From Hymenobacter piscis (GTDB taxonomy: Bacteria; Bacteroidota; Bacteroidia; Cytophagales; Hymenobacteraceae): 64,000 nt of DNA. Each line of letters begins with the position of its first letter. Within the stretch, counting starts at the first letter, position 1. The position numbers and the translations under genes were made by a program. The notes below the pieces were generated by a model that was not told where the DNA came from, did no database searches, and saw nothing but the letters and a program-made list of their open reading frames with translations. The DNA is taken from contig NZ_JAHHZN010000007.1 in NCBI RefSeq assembly GCF_018760735.1, positions 186,001 to 250,000 of the forward strand, given 5' to 3'. This document shows, in pieces, positions 25,333-34,621 of this stretch.

Positions 25333-26304
25333 ATGTCTTCTGCCTTCCTGCACCTGCGTTTTGCTGTTCCGGCCCTGCTCGGAGTGGCCGGTTTGTTGTC
25401 GTTTCAGGGTAAGCCCACGCCGTTTAACCGGCTGAAATCCGGGCTGGAATACCGCATTTACCGTCCTCAGAACGGACGCTACGTGCTCCAGCCCGCTCTG
25501 CCCCCCACCGGCGACGCCGCCTACCCCGCCCGTATCGGGCGCATTCTGAGTCTGCACCTGCAGTTCCGCACGGCCCAGGACTCGGTGCTCATGCACTCCC
25601 GCCGCCAGAATCAGAACCAGCCCGTGCGCGTGCCCCTCGACACCATCCGGGCGGCCCAGCGGGGCGCGGTGGAAGAAGCCCTGGCCCTGCTTCAGCCCGG
25701 CGACTCGGGCGTCTTCCGCCTGAACCTGGACACGGTGTTCCGCAAGTCGTTTCAGCAGCCCGTGCCCGGCTTTGTTCGCAAGGCCGGCCCCACGCTGACG
25801 GTGCTGGCCAAGGCTGAGAAGGTACAGACCCCGGCCGAAGTGCAGCAGGAACTGGAGCAGCAGGCCGCCCGGGCCCAGGAAGCGGCCCGCCAGCAAGCCG
25901 CCGAGCTGGCCCGCCAGGACGAAGCCCGGATTCTGGCCTACGCCACCCAAAACAAGCTAAAAGTGCTCAAATCGCCCCAGGGCGTGTACTACGCTATCAC
26001 CCAGGCCGGCACCGGCGCCAAGCCCCAGACGGGCCAGACCGTGGCCGTACGCTACAGCGGCAAGCTGCTCGACGGCAAGGAATTCGACTCCTCGGCTCAG
26101 CACGGCAATGTTCCCATCGAGTTCCCGCTGGGCCGCCGCCAGGTAATTGCCGGCTGGGATGAGGGCATTGCCCAGCTCACGAAGGGCGCCAAAGCCATCC
26201 TGCTCATTCCCTCGGCCCTGGCCTACGGCCCCCGCGCCGCCGGCCCCGACATCCCCGCCAACAGCATCCTGCGCTTCGACGTGGAGCTGGTGGACGTGAA
26301 GTGA
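25333..26304 (+). CDS. FKBP-type prolyl isomerase 6 (long form)
   Basis: A 323-residue paralogue of gene 1: the same degenerate N-terminal module (RVPLDTIRAAQRGAVEEALALLQPGDSGVFRL), a coiled-coil-like linker rich in Gln, Ala and Glu (about 175-215), and a canonical C-terminal FKBP domain (VAVRYSGKLLDGKEFDSS, FPLGRRQVIAGWDEGI, IPSALAYGPRAAG). The N-terminus is hydrophobic but lacks a lipobox cysteine, unlike gene 1. A TATCTTGG box at 25316-25323 lies just before the ATG at 25333. The stop codon is followed at once by a long hairpin shared with recO. Confidence 0.9.
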   Translation: MSSAFLHLRFAVPALLGVAGLLSFQGKPTPFNRLKSGLEYRIYRPQNGRYVLQPALPPTGDAAYPARIGRILSLHLQFRTAQDSVLMHSRRQNQNQPVRVPLDTIRAAQRGAVEEALALLQPGDSGVFRLNLDTVFRKSFQQPVPGFVRKAGPTLTVLAKAEKVQTPAEVQQELEQQAARAQEAARQQAAELARQDEARILAYATQNKLKVLKSPQGVYYAITQAGTGAKPQTGQTVAVRYSGKLLDGKEFDSSAQHGNVPIEFPLGRRQVIAGWDEGIAQLTKGAKAILLIPSALAYGPRAAGPDIPANSILRFDVELVDVK

Positions 26305-26398
26305 GTTGTTGGTTTCTGGTTGTTGGTTTCTGGTTATTGGTTGATGGTTGTCAGCTCTTGTTCTGATAACCATCAACCAAAAACCAACAACCAGAAAC
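26305..26398. repeat. Word hairpin, class 'ggttgttggtt'
   Basis: The whole 93-base spacer between the convergent FKBP gene 6 and recO is one imperfect inverted repeat. The left arm (26305-26349) starts right after the TGA stop and repeats GGTTGTTGGTTTCT; the right arm (26368-26398) ends at the recO stop codon with AACCATCAACC...AACAACC words. The inner ten pairs (TTGATGGTT / AACCATCAA) are perfect. The same word family appears inside purH at 40551-40590. Confidence 0.85.
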
Positions 26399-27114
26399 TA
26401 CAGCTCGGCCAGCACTTCCGACAGCACGGCCAGGGAGCGGATGTCGCCGAGGCGCTCGACGTGGAGCTGGTAATAGCGAATGAGCACGCCCAGCAGTTCC
26501 CGGCGCACCCGGCCGTTGGGGATGGTGGCCGTGGCCGGGGTGCGCATCAGCTGGTCGAAATGGGCATCAAACTCCCGGAAACGCAGGGCGGTGGGCGCCG
26601 TAGCGGCGCCCGGCACATCGGTGGCAAAGGCTACCTGGGAGGTGATTTCGGCGCCGGTTTCGGGCCCGAAGCCCAGGTAATGGCTCAGCTGCAGCAGAAA
26701 AATCAGGGCAAAATTCTCGAAGCCCTCCGCCTGGCGGTCGAAGGCCAGGATGGAATCGTGGAGGAAGGTGAACAGGGGCTCGTTTTCCTCCTCTTCCAGC
26801 AGCACCCGGTTGAGCATCTCCGACAGAAACAGCCCAATGCTGCTCTTGCGCACATCGTAGGGCAGGGTGCGGAAGGGCTCGGAACAGCGAAACTCCGAAA
26901 GGCGGGTGAGGCCGCCGTTGCGGGACGTGTAGGCCACCAGATCCAGGGGCGTGAGGGGCTGAAACAGGGCAATGCGGCCCGGCGGCTTGGCCTTGCGCAC
27001 CCCGTTCACCAGGTAGCTCTGCAACCCCAGCCGCTCGGTGTACACCCGGGCAATGATGCTGGTTTCGCGGTACCGGATATGGCTCAGAACGATTCCCCGG
27101 GATTTAATCAGCAT
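26398..27114 (-). CDS. recO: DNA repair protein RecO
   Basis: Recombination mediator that helps load RecA on gapped DNA with RecF and RecR. The 238-residue protein begins with the OB-fold block MLIKSRGIVLSHIRYRETSIIARVYTERLG and LVNGVRKAK typical of RecO; the helical C-terminal domain follows. No zinc-finger cysteines are evident, as in many Bacteroidota forms. ATG at 27114 is preferred because the frame upstream translates the repeat spacer. It lies downstream of the porZ-like gene on the same strand; that pairing is frequent in the phylum (from memory). Confidence 0.9.
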   Translation of the reverse strand: MLIKSRGIVLSHIRYRETSIIARVYTERLGLQSYLVNGVRKAKPPGRIALFQPLTPLDLVAYTSRNGGLTRLSEFRCSEPFRTLPYDVRKSSIGLFLSEMLNRVLLEEEENEPLFTFLHDSILAFDRQAEGFENFALIFLLQLSHYLGFGPETGAEITSQVAFATDVPGAATAPTALRFREFDAHFDQLMRTPATATIPNGRVRRELLGVLIRYYQLHVERLGDIRSLAVLSEVLAEL

Positions 27115-27120
27115 GAGTTG

Positions 27121-27267
27121 ATGGAGTATGGAGTAGTTGGTATTGAGTACTGAGTAGCTGGAACTGACGGAGTAGGGGTGCAAAGCAGGAGAACGTCCCT
27201 TCCCCTACGCTCTGGCTGAGAATTTCGCCTTACTCAACGCCCATACCACCTACTCCACACTCCCTAA
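27121..27267. repeat. Word hairpin, class 'gtatggagtag' (porZ-recO spacer)
   Basis: The left arm (27121-27157: ATGGAGTATGGAGTAGTTGG...) begins 6 bases from the recO start. The right arm (27229-27267: ...CATACCACCTACTCCACACTC) reaches the stop codon of the porZ-like gene. The arms are imperfect reverse complements, by eye about three quarters paired over 37 bases. It shares words with 16381-16475. Confidence 0.75.
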
Positions 27268-29627
27268 TTTCCCAGCACGGCTATTTTGCTTACGCAGCCG
27301 TTCTTGCCGTCGGCATCCGAGGAAAGCACCAGGTACACGCCCGTGTTCACGCGGCGGCCGTTGTAGTCCTGCAGGTTCCAGCTCACGGTGCCACCGTTGG
27401 CCTGGGTCTGGTACACGAGCTTGCCCGTGACGTCGGTGATTTTGACGGAGGCGTTGTTGGCCAGGCCCGAAATGCCCACCGGACCGGCATAGGCAGGGCG
27501 CACCGGGTTGGGATACACTTTGGCGCAGCTGGGCTTGCCTTCCGTCACGGAAGCATCGCCCCGGTAGCTGACCACCCCCGCATCCGTTACGGCAAATACC
27601 TCCCCGGTTTTGTCGTTCACGGCCACGTCCACGATGCGGTTGGAGGGCAGCGGGCTGTTGGCAGTCGTGAAGTGGAGCAGGGCCTCCGATACATCGTTGT
27701 TGAACAGCCACAGGCCCTGGTCGGTGGCCAGCCACTTGCGGTTGGCCCCGTCCACGGCAATGGCGTTGATTTTTTCGTTGGCCAGGGTCGGAAACCCGAC
27801 TTCACTTTCACTGCCCTTGGCCAGGTAGGGTAACCGGAACACCAGCTCCTGGCTGGAGTCGAAGGCGCTGGCCGGGTCGCTGAAGTAAGCGGGGCCCTTG
27901 ATGGTGGCCACCCAGATGTCGCCCAGCCGGTCCTGCACCACGTCGTATATCTCGTTGATATCGGAGCTGGTGCCGTCGCGGCCCAGGGCCTGGGTGTAGT
28001 AGCGGGCCGTGCGGGTTTCGGGCTGGTAGGCTATCATGCCCAGCCCGCTGCCCCCGGCCCGGGCCCTTGACACCCACACCCCCCCGAACCCGTCGAGCAC
28101 AATCCGGTCGAGGTTTTCGCTGCCCGCAAAGTACTCAATGATGCGCCAGCTGCTGTCGGTGGGGTTGAACACGTACAGGCCCGACTGCCCGGCAATCTGG
28201 TGGCGGTTTACCACCCACACCTGGCCCTCGGCATCAGTGGCCACCTCCGTCACGCGGGTAAACTCCGGGCGGGCGATGGCGCTGCGCAGGGGGTTGGGCA
28301 GGTTGGTGGTGGGGTTGAAAAGGCGGAACTCGCCCAGCCCCTTCCACTCCAGCAACCCGTTGCCGTAACTGCCCACATAGAGGGTGCCATCGGGCGTACG
28401 GGCCCCGCGGGACAGGTCCTGGGGATTGGGATACTGGGTGCGGTCGGGTTGGGTAAGGGGCGTGAAGCTGGTCCACCGCCCATCCTTGTATTCAAAGAAG
28501 CCGTTGAAGAATCCCCGCTGCAAGTACCGGTCGGTGAAGCCGCCCGTAAACACGTTCACGGTGTTGGTACGGGCATCAGCCAGCACGCTGAAGGCCTGGG
28601 CCGAAGCGGGCGCGTTGCTCAGAAACTGCTCTACCTGCTGGCCATCGGTGGTCCGCAGCAGGCCGTTGGTGTAATCGGCCAGGTAGTAGCGGCCGTCGCG
28701 GGCCCGCAGAGCAGCAATGGGAACTACCAGCTGGGCCGGCTTCAGGCGGAGCACCGCCGCTCCCGTCGTCACGTTGAACACGGTTACGCGCTCGTTATCG
28801 GTTACAATGAGCCCGGCCCGGGAAGGGGTAAGCTGCCGGAAATTCACCCAGAACGGCGCGTCGCCCACGAAAGGCTGCCAGCCCGCACCCGCCACGTAGG
28901 CATACAGCCGGTCGCCGTTGACGCCGGCCACCACCCGCCCGTCCTGCACGGCCAGGGTGCGGTAGGGGTTGTCGGCGCGGGCGGGCAGGTCGGTGATCCA
29001 GTTGCGGTAGTCGAGGGGGTTGCCGTTGAGGGCGGTGCGCATCAGGCCGTTGGAGGTGGCAGCAAACAGGGTACCGTTGGCCACGGCCGTGGCGAATACC
29101 TGCACCACCGTGCCCCCGGGGCCGATATTGGTGTAGGAATCCCGAATCTCAAGCCGGTCCAGATCCACCACCACAATGCCGAAGCTGGCTGCCAGATAGG
29201 CCCGCCGCCCGCTGATCTGAACCTGGTTGATGACTTTAAGGCCGCTGATTTCCTTGCGGGCAATGTCGGGCAGGTTCACAATTTTGCCATCCTGGCGGCG
29301 CAGCAAATCCAGATTGGTGTTCTGGTACACTACCAGCAGCTGCTGCCCCACCGAGTCGTAGGCCAGGCCACTCACGTCCACGTCGCTGAGCCCGTCCCGG
29401 CGGGACAGCAGGCGGGTAGTGCTGAGCGTTTTATCGAAGTAAAAGAAAGCATCCTCCGCTACCACGTACACCCGGTCATCGGCCTCGGCCAGGGCCAGGG
29501 CCTGGTTGGTGGGCAGATGCAGCTGCCAGTCGCCGTAGCCGGCCGTTGATTGGGCCCGAATTCCGGTAGTCAGCAGCAGAAGGGCCAGCAGGGCGGCCCC
29601 GTAACGCAGGCGGAGAAGTGCTATCAT
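27264..29627 (-). CDS. porZ: Type IX secretion protein PorZ-like
   Basis: Large exported protein of 787 residues with a signal peptide (LRLRYGAALLALLLLTTGIRAQ), two beta-propeller-like regions with many WYLADYTNGLLRT-type repeats, and a C-terminal T9SS-type domain beginning VYPNPVRPAYAGPVGISG and ending with VNTGVYLVLSS. Length and layout match PorZ of the type IX system, which delivers the anionic lipopolysaccharide to the surface sortase. The internal repeats (AVDGANRKWLATDQGLWLFN) are the two-component-regulator propeller type. ATG at 29627 is set by the signal peptide. Together with the adjacent recO this matches known PorZ neighbourhoods; the assignment is by architecture, not by search. 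Confidence 0.78.
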   Translation of the reverse strand: MIALLRLRYGAALLALLLLTTGIRAQSTAGYGDWQLHLPTNQALALAEADDRVYVVAEDAFFYFDKTLSTTRLLSRRDGLSDVDVSGLAYDSVGQQLLVVYQNTNLDLLRRQDGKIVNLPDIARKEISGLKVINQVQISGRRAYLAASFGIVVVDLDRLEIRDSYTNIGPGGTVVQVFATAVANGTLFAATSNGLMRTALNGNPLDYRNWITDLPARADNPYRTLAVQDGRVVAGVNGDRLYAYVAGAGWQPFVGDAPFWVNFRQLTPSRAGLIVTDNERVTVFNVTTGAAVLRLKPAQLVVPIAALRARDGRYYLADYTNGLLRTTDGQQVEQFLSNAPASAQAFSVLADARTNTVNVFTGGFTDRYLQRGFFNGFFEYKDGRWTSFTPLTQPDRTQYPNPQDLSRGARTPDGTLYVGSYGNGLLEWKGLGEFRLFNPTTNLPNPLRSAIARPEFTRVTEVATDAEGQVWVVNRHQIAGQSGLYVFNPTDSSWRIIEYFAGSENLDRIVLDGFGGVWVSRARAGGSGLGMIAYQPETRTARYYTQALGRDGTSSDINEIYDVVQDRLGDIWVATIKGPAYFSDPASAFDSSQELVFRLPYLAKGSESEVGFPTLANEKINAIAVDGANRKWLATDQGLWLFNNDVSEALLHFTTANSPLPSNRIVDVAVNDKTGEVFAVTDAGVVSYRGDASVTEGKPSCAKVYPNPVRPAYAGPVGISGLANNASVKITDVTGKLVYQTQANGGTVSWNLQDYNGRRVNTGVYLVLSSDADGKNGCVSKIAVLGN

Positions 29628-29720
29628 CGAAAGAAACAAACGGCGCGGTGGATGGACTGGCAAGATAACGCCTCCCTCCGGGCTTTCGTGCCGGGGATGA
29701 CAGTTCACCCATTCAACCGT

Positions 29721-30332
29721 TTAACCATCCAGGCCCTTTACCGCTTTGCCCTTCATGCCTTCCTGGAAGCAGACGCGGCAGCGGGCCTCGTAGGCGTCGG
29801 TTTCGCCGAGCAGGATTTTATCGGCGGAGGCCGTGACGCGGAAGGAATAGGAGGCCAGCTCGCCGCAGCACACGCAGATGGCGTGCACCTTGGTCACGAA
29901 CTCCGCCACGGCCATCAGAGCCGGCATGGGCCCGAACGGCTGGCCCAGGAAGTCCATGTCGAGGCCGGCCACGATGACGCGGGAGCCCCGGTTGGCCAGC
30001 TGCACGCACACGTCGACCAGGGATTCGTCGAAAAACTGGGCCTCATCAATGCCCACTACGTTGCAGCCGGCGGCCAGCAGCAGGATTTCCTGGGCCACCG
30101 GCACGGGGGTGGAGCGGATGCTGTTCTGGTTATGCGACACCACATCGGCCACGTGGTAGCGGGTATCGAGGGCGGGCTTAAAGATTTCGACCCGCTGCCG
30201 GGCAATTTTGGCCCGGTTGAGGCGGCGGATCAGCTCCTCGGTTTTGCCCGAAAACATGGAGCCGCACACGACTTCAATCCAGCCCCGGCGCACCGCACCC
30301 GGACCCGTACCAACGCGGGGTTCAATAAACAC
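29721..30332 (-). CDS. tdk: Thymidine kinase
   Basis: Salvage enzyme phosphorylating thymidine, type II (TK1-like), 203 residues. The P-loop is GSMFSGKT (24-31), the catalytic glutamate is Glu97 in DEAQFF, the lasso region [24 protein letters not shown] is present, and zinc cysteines are CVCC (153-156) and CRVC (185-188). The start is read as the GTG at 30332 because VFIEPRVG aligns with the common MFIEPR start in this phylum; the frame upstream runs through the repeat spacer. The gene order tdk-ferredoxin on the minus strand suggests a loose operon. Confidence 0.92.
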   Translation of the reverse strand: MFIEPRVGTGPGAVRRGWIEVVCGSMFSGKTEELIRRLNRAKIARQRVEIFKPALDTRYHVADVVSHNQNSIRSTPVPVAQEILLLAAGCNVVGIDEAQFFDESLVDVCVQLANRGSRVIVAGLDMDFLGQPFGPMPALMAVAEFVTKVHAICVCCGELASYSFRVTASADKILLGETDAYEARCRVCFQEGMKGKAVKGLDG

Positions 30333-30337
30333 AATCG

Positions 30338-30616
30338 GTGAATGAGGGAATGAGGAAATGAGTGACTCGGGGAGCAAGTCAGCCGGCCAGCAGCGTACCG
30401 AAATTACGGTTTTACTCCGGCTTGCCCGAACCGAATTTCGTTCTCTTACGCTACCGCCCACATCTTCAACCCGATACGGACCGCGCAAAATTCGCCGCCG
30501 CCGGCCCGCCCGGGCTTCGCCTTCGGGCCCGCAGCGGGCAGCGGCAGAGCCGGGCCAGCCGTCCGCGCCCCACAACAACGAACAGTAACGCCTTCACCGA
30601 GTCACTCATTCACCGT
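30338..30616. repeat. Gapped word hairpin, class 'gaatgagtga'
   Basis: The arm GTGAATGAGGGAATGAGGAAATGAGTGACTCGG (30338-30370) begins 6 bases from the tdk start, and CCGAGTCACTCATTCACC (30598-30616) overlaps the stop codon of the ferredoxin gene. TGAGTGACTCGG/CCGAGTCACTCA pair perfectly. The 230 bases between show no gene; the stretch is GC-rich and appears non-coding. The words also occur at 10702 and 20498. Confidence 0.72.
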
Positions 30617-30929
30617 ACTGCACGTGCGGGAGCTGGGTGGCGCGGGGCACGCGGGCCCTAACTTCGCCGGCGGACAGACGAGACTGGCAGGTCAGGCGTT
30701 CATCGGGGCGGAGGCGGCCGGCGGCCCGGTAGCGCAACTCCGCTTCGGTGGGCGGCGTTAGCAGAGCCCATCCGGCGCACACCCGCACCCGGCACGTTAC
30801 GCACCGGCCCCGGGCCCCGCAGGCGTGCGGCCAGTCGTGGCCGGCGGCCTGAATGGCGGCCAGCAGCGTGGCCCCGGCGGGCACGGGAATGGCCGTGGGG
30901 CCCATATTTTCAATAATCAGAGTGGGCAT
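30606..30929 (-). CDS. [2Fe-2S] ferredoxin, plant type
   Basis: Small electron carrier of 107 residues. The cluster ligands follow the plant-type pattern: Cys37, Cys43, Cys46 (CGARGRCVTC) and Cys81 (LTCQS). The protein is unusually arginine-rich for a ferredoxin (RYRAAGRLRPDER, RARVPR), which suggests a high-pI variant. Its last codons and stop lie inside a repeat arm (GGTGAATGAGTGACTCGG on the minus strand). The partner reductase is not in the window. Confidence 0.88.
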   Translation of the reverse strand: MPTLIIENMGPTAIPVPAGATLLAAIQAAGHDWPHACGARGRCVTCRVRVCAGWALLTPPTEAELRYRAAGRLRPDERLTCQSRLSAGEVRARVPRATQLPHVQYGE

Positions 30930-30963
30930 CTTTCCCTAAATTGCCCCTTGAACCAGGCTTTCG

Positions 30964-32133
30964 ATGAAAACCAAATATAGCCACGCCCAGCGTGAACAAT
31001 ACGGCCGCCTGCTGGCGGCGCTGCTCTGCGACCAGTACTTCGGGGCCCGCCCCACCACCACCCTCGACGGGCCGGCGGTGCTGCGCTTCACCCCTATCCG
31101 GCAGGTGAACCTGTTCGTGGTGCAGCAGCTGCTGACCAAGTGGACGGCCGAAATGGCCCAGCTGCGCAGCCCCTATTTCGATTTTGAGGATGCCGACGTA
31201 CGCCAGGCCCTCACCCAGTTCATGAACGTGCTTTCGCGGCGCATCAAGCTCAGCCGGCCCGCCTACGAGCCCCTGCTGGCCCAGGCCATTACCGATACGC
31301 TGGCCGGCGTGCTCGACCCCTCGGATACGTTTGCCGGCAAGCTGCTGGGCGAGCCCGGCCCCCGCACGCCCGAGCAGCTGCGCGAAGCCCTGCGCTACCT
31401 CGATACCAACAAGGCGGTGTTTGAAAGCTTTATCCACGCGCTGCCCGCCGGCCAGGAGCAAACCCGCGACTACCTGGTGAGCCGGTTCCGCATGCACCAG
31501 AGCAGCGCCGGTCAACCCCTGGAACCGATAGCGACACTGGTGGCCCAGTTCAACGAGTTGCTGCCCCTCACCGAGCAGGAGTTGTACGAAGGCGGGCCCG
31601 CCGAGCCGGAGCAGCCAGCCGCCACCGGGCCGTCGGAACCGGCCCCTGTTGCTCCTGTTTCTGCCACGCCGGCACCGGTGGCCCCCACTCCGGCTCCGGC
31701 TCCGGCTCCGGTTGCGGCTCCTACTCCGTCTCCTACCCCAAAACCCGCGCCGGCACCGCAGTCAGTAACCGAATCGGAACCGGCCGGGGCAGTGCCGCTC
31801 TACGCCAAGCTTAAGGCCGAGCACGCCGCCGCCCCTTCCCTGAGCGAAACCCTGCGTCAGGACCGCAGCGCCACGCTGGCCGACAAGGGCCCCAAGGTGG
31901 AGACGCTGCGGGAAGCCATTTCCATCAACCAGCGGTTCAGCTTCATCAACGAGCTGTTCAACGGCGAAAACATGCAGTACCACGCCGCCATCCAGCACCT
32001 CGACTCGCTGCCCGACGCCGAAACGGCCAGGCAGTACGTGACCGATAACCTGGCCGCCCAGTACCAATGGGTGCGCAAGGACGAGCACATCAACAAACTG
32101 CTGCGCCTGATCGACCGCAAATTCAACGGATAA
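30964..32133 (+). CDS. Conserved protein of unknown function with Pro/Ala linker
   Basis: A 389-residue cytoplasmic-looking protein. An N-terminal domain (about 1-200) is helical and begins with KYSHAQREQYGRLLAALLCDQYFG. A low-complexity linker follows (about 215-262, mostly Pro and Ala, encoded by tandem CCGGCTCCGGCT units), then a C-terminal helical domain whose conserved-looking core is SINQRFSFINELFNGENMQYH. No catalytic residues are obvious. The end of the protein resembles a family present in many Cytophagales without assigned role (impression from memory). It is monocistronic and ends near the terminator at 32168. Confidence 0.65.
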   Translation: MKTKYSHAQREQYGRLLAALLCDQYFGARPTTTLDGPAVLRFTPIRQVNLFVVQQLLTKWTAEMAQLRSPYFDFEDADVRQALTQFMNVLSRRIKLSRPAYEPLLAQAITDTLAGVLDPSDTFAGKLLGEPGPRTPEQLREALRYLDTNKAVFESFIHALPAGQEQTRDYLVSRFRMHQSSAGQPLEPIATLVAQFNELLPLTEQELYEGGPAEPEQPAATGPSEPAPVAPVSATPAPVAPTPAPAPAPVAAPTPSPTPKPAPAPQSVTESEPAGAVPLYAKLKAEHAAAPSLSETLRQDRSATLADKGPKVETLREAISINQRFSFINELFNGENMQYHAAIQHLDSLPDAETARQYVTDNLAAQYQWVRKDEHINKLLRLIDRKFNG

Positions 32134-32167
32134 TGGCGCGGGCGCATATCCCGCGTGCTTTGGTGCA

Positions 32168-32215
32168 CAGAAGAGCGTCATTCCGCGCATAGGCGGGGAG
32201 TGACGCTCTTTTTTC
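32168..32215 (+). terminator. Terminator after the Pro/Ala-linker gene
   Basis: Stem AAGAGCGTCATTCC / GAGTGACGCTCTTTTTT with a loop of about 12 bases and a strong T run. Confidence 0.85.
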
Positions 32216-32235
32216 CTCCTGACTTTTTTGCGCCT

Positions 32236-33288
32236 ATGCTTTCTCCTCCTCTTTCCCTGCGTTGGCCCCGGTGGCTGCTGGTGTACTTGCTGGCGCTGGG
32301 GCTGGTGGCCGGGCCTGCCTATCCCATGTACCTGCACTACGATTTCACGCACTCCCGCGACACGCTCAGCTACCTGAGCCTGGCCCAGGGGAAGTTTGCG
32401 GGCGTGAACGTAACGCGGCGCTACCGGGTGCTGGTGCCCGCCGCCGCCGCCGCCCTGGCCTGGCCACTGGAAAAAGTATACGCCCGCGTCTGGCCCCAGC
32501 GCGCCACCAGCGAGTGGCCCCTGCGGCTGGGTTTCTACGCCGTGAACTGCCTGTTGCTGGCCGGAGTGGGGTTGCTGCTGTTTCGCACCTGCCTGCTCTA
32601 CGGGGCCTCCCCGGCCGCGGCCGCGCTGGCCGTGGCCGGGGTGCTCACCAGCCGCTGGGCCGTGTATACGGCCGGACTGCCCCTGGTCGATAGCCTTTAC
32701 TTGCTGGTTTTCGCACTGGCTTGGTACGGGGCCCGGAGTGGCTCGGCAGCGGCGGTGGCAGCGGCGCTGCTGCTGGGGTTTGCGGCCAAGGAATCGGGGC
32801 TGCTGCTGGCGCCCTGGCTGCTGGTGTACGGGCGGCGGGCCCTGGACTGGCCGGCCCAGCTGGCCTGGCTGGCGGCGGGGGGCGCGGCTACCCTGGCCCT
32901 GCGCCACTGGATTGACGGGCAGGCCGGGGCCACGGCCGCCGAAAGCGTCAGCAATGCCCTGGGCCACTCCGAAAACCTGATTTACTCGTTGCGGCGGCTG
33001 CTTTCGGTCAAGGGCGGGGGCGAAATCTTCAGCATTTTCGGGTTTTTCAGCCTGGTGATGCTGGTGGGCCTGCGCAACCGGGCGGCCCGTCGCAACTGGC
33101 TGCCGGTCCTGGGCGCCGCGGGCACCTGGCTGGTTATGATTGTGGGCGTACACATGCTGCTGTCGGGGGATCTGGGCCGCATGGGCTATCTGGCCGCCCC
33201 GGTTTTCGCCGTGGCGTTTTCCCTGATTCTAAGCCGGGATTCACTTTTCGCCTGGCTGCGAATCACCCCGGCTTCACCGCCTGCTTAG
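32236..33288 (+). CDS. Polytopic membrane protein of unknown function
   Basis: A 350-residue protein with about nine hydrophobic helices. The second region begins with a short extracytoplasmic loop, HYDFTHSRDTLSYLSLAQGK, where acidic and aromatic residues follow the first helix as in GT-C glycosyltransferases and related polymerases. No other catalytic motif is recognised. The start ATG at 32236 is 20 bases after a terminator. It stands alone and converges on rodA. A glycosyltransferase role is only suggested. Confidence 0.6.
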   Translation: MLSPPLSLRWPRWLLVYLLALGLVAGPAYPMYLHYDFTHSRDTLSYLSLAQGKFAGVNVTRRYRVLVPAAAAALAWPLEKVYARVWPQRATSEWPLRLGFYAVNCLLLAGVGLLLFRTCLLYGASPAAAALAVAGVLTSRWAVYTAGLPLVDSLYLLVFALAWYGARSGSAAAVAAALLLGFAAKESGLLLAPWLLVYGRRALDWPAQLAWLAAGGAATLALRHWIDGQAGATAAESVSNALGHSENLIYSLRRLLSVKGGGEIFSIFGFFSLVMLVGLRNRAARRNWLPVLGAAGTWLVMIVGVHMLLSGDLGRMGYLAAPVFAVAFSLILSRDSLFAWLRITPASPPA

Positions 33289-33325
33289 TTCCCGGCCCGC
33301 GCCTGTTTTTCCCGCCCTGCTCGGC

Positions 33326-34621
33326 CTAGTACCGTTCCAGGTCCTGCTTGCGGGCGGCATCAATGGCCAGCAGAATGAACAGCAGGGTGGTAAAGGACCA
33401 GAGCGAAGAGCCGCCGTAGCTGAAAAAGGGCAGCGGAATGCCCACTACCGGGGCCAGCCCGATGGTCATGCCGATGTTGACGCAGAAGTGGAAGAAGAAG
33501 ATGCTGGCCACGCAGTAGCCGTAGGTGCGCCCGAACACCGATTTCTGGCGCTCCGCCACGTACACCACCCGCATCAGCAGCACCATGAAGAGCACAATGG
33601 TTACGGTGGTGCCCACCCAGCCCCACTCCTCTCCCACGGTGCAGAAAATAAAGTCGGTACTCTGGGCCGGCACGAAATCAAACTTGGTTTGCGTGCCCTG
33701 CAGAAAGCCCTTGCCGGCCAGACCGCCCGACCCAATGGCAATTTTCGACTGGGTTACGTTCCAGCCCACGCCCAGCGGGTCGGCGGAGGGATTGATCAGC
33801 ACTTCGATGCGCTTGCGCTGATGGTCCTGCAACACGTTGTTAAAGAAGAAATCCACTCCGAACACCATGCCAACCACAACTGCCCACACGCCCACCGACA
33901 GCGGCAAATGATGACGCAATGCCCGGCGGTTCGCCACCAGCACGGCGACCAGGATGCCGGTCAGGGCCAGCACCAGCCAGAGCTTGGGCACGAGCAAAGC
34001 CAGGATAAGAATAATCCCGCCGGCGGCCAGAATCACCAGCATCAGCGGCGACATGCCTTCCCGGAAGTACGCCAGCAGAAAGGCGCCGAACACCAGTGCC
34101 TGCCCCGTTTCGTTGGCCGCAATAATGAGCAGTGGCGGCAGCAGCGTGAGACCGGCCAGCACGAGCTGGTCGCGGAAGCTTTGCTGGCGCAGGTTGATGG
34201 AAGCCAGGTAGCGCGACACGGCCAGGGCCGTGATGAACTTGGCAAATTCGGCCGGTTGCAGGCGCACCGGCCCTAGCTCCAGCCAGGAGCGCGACCCGGC
34301 AATGGGCCGGGCAATAAAGGGCGTCACGATGAGCAGCACAATCATCACCCCGTACAGTCCGAAGGCAAACGTATCGTACACCTTGGGGTCAATGACGAGC
34401 ACTATCACCAGCAGCAGCAAAGCCGTTCCAATCCAGATAATCTGCTTGAACCAATCGTAGCCCATGAGCTGCGAAAAGCTCAGGCTGCTGAGCGGATTAT
34501 CGGGCGCGTCGGGCGAGTAGCTGGCCGCGTACACGTTGAGCCAGCCCACGCCCACCATGAGCAGGTAGAGCAGGACCGTCACCCAGTCGATGCTGCGGTT
34601 GTAGCGGGCGGGAGTGTTCAA
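33326..34621 (-). CDS. rodA: Peptidoglycan glycosyltransferase RodA (SEDS)
   Basis: SEDS-family membrane enzyme that polymerises lipid II in the elongasome with PBP2. The 431-residue product has about ten helices; SEDS motifs include GSRSWLELGPVRLQPAEFAKF near residue 125, and the C-terminal GMTIGLAPVVGIPLPFFSYGGSS signature is intact. The start is uncertain: the TTG at 34621 puts NRSIDWVTVLLYLL at the N-terminus as in relatives, whereas an upstream TTG at 34684 would translate the repeat spacer. It is the last gene of mreB-mreC-mreD-mrdA-rodA. Confidence 0.92.
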   Translation of the reverse strand: MNTPARYNRSIDWVTVLLYLLMVGVGWLNVYAASYSPDAPDNPLSSLSFSQLMGYDWFKQIIWIGTALLLLVIVLVIDPKVYDTFAFGLYGVMIVLLIVTPFIARPIAGSRSWLELGPVRLQPAEFAKFITALAVSRYLASINLRQQSFRDQLVLAGLTLLPPLLIIAANETGQALVFGAFLLAYFREGMSPLMLVILAAGGIILILALLVPKLWLVLALTGILVAVLVANRRALRHHLPLSVGVWAVVVGMVFGVDFFFNNVLQDHQRKRIEVLINPSADPLGVGWNVTQSKIAIGSGGLAGKGFLQGTQTKFDFVPAQSTDFIFCTVGEEWGWVGTTVTIVLFMVLLMRVVYVAERQKSVFGRTYGYCVASIFFFHFCVNIGMTIGLAPVVGIPLPFFSYGGSSLWSFTTLLFILLAIDAARKQDLERY

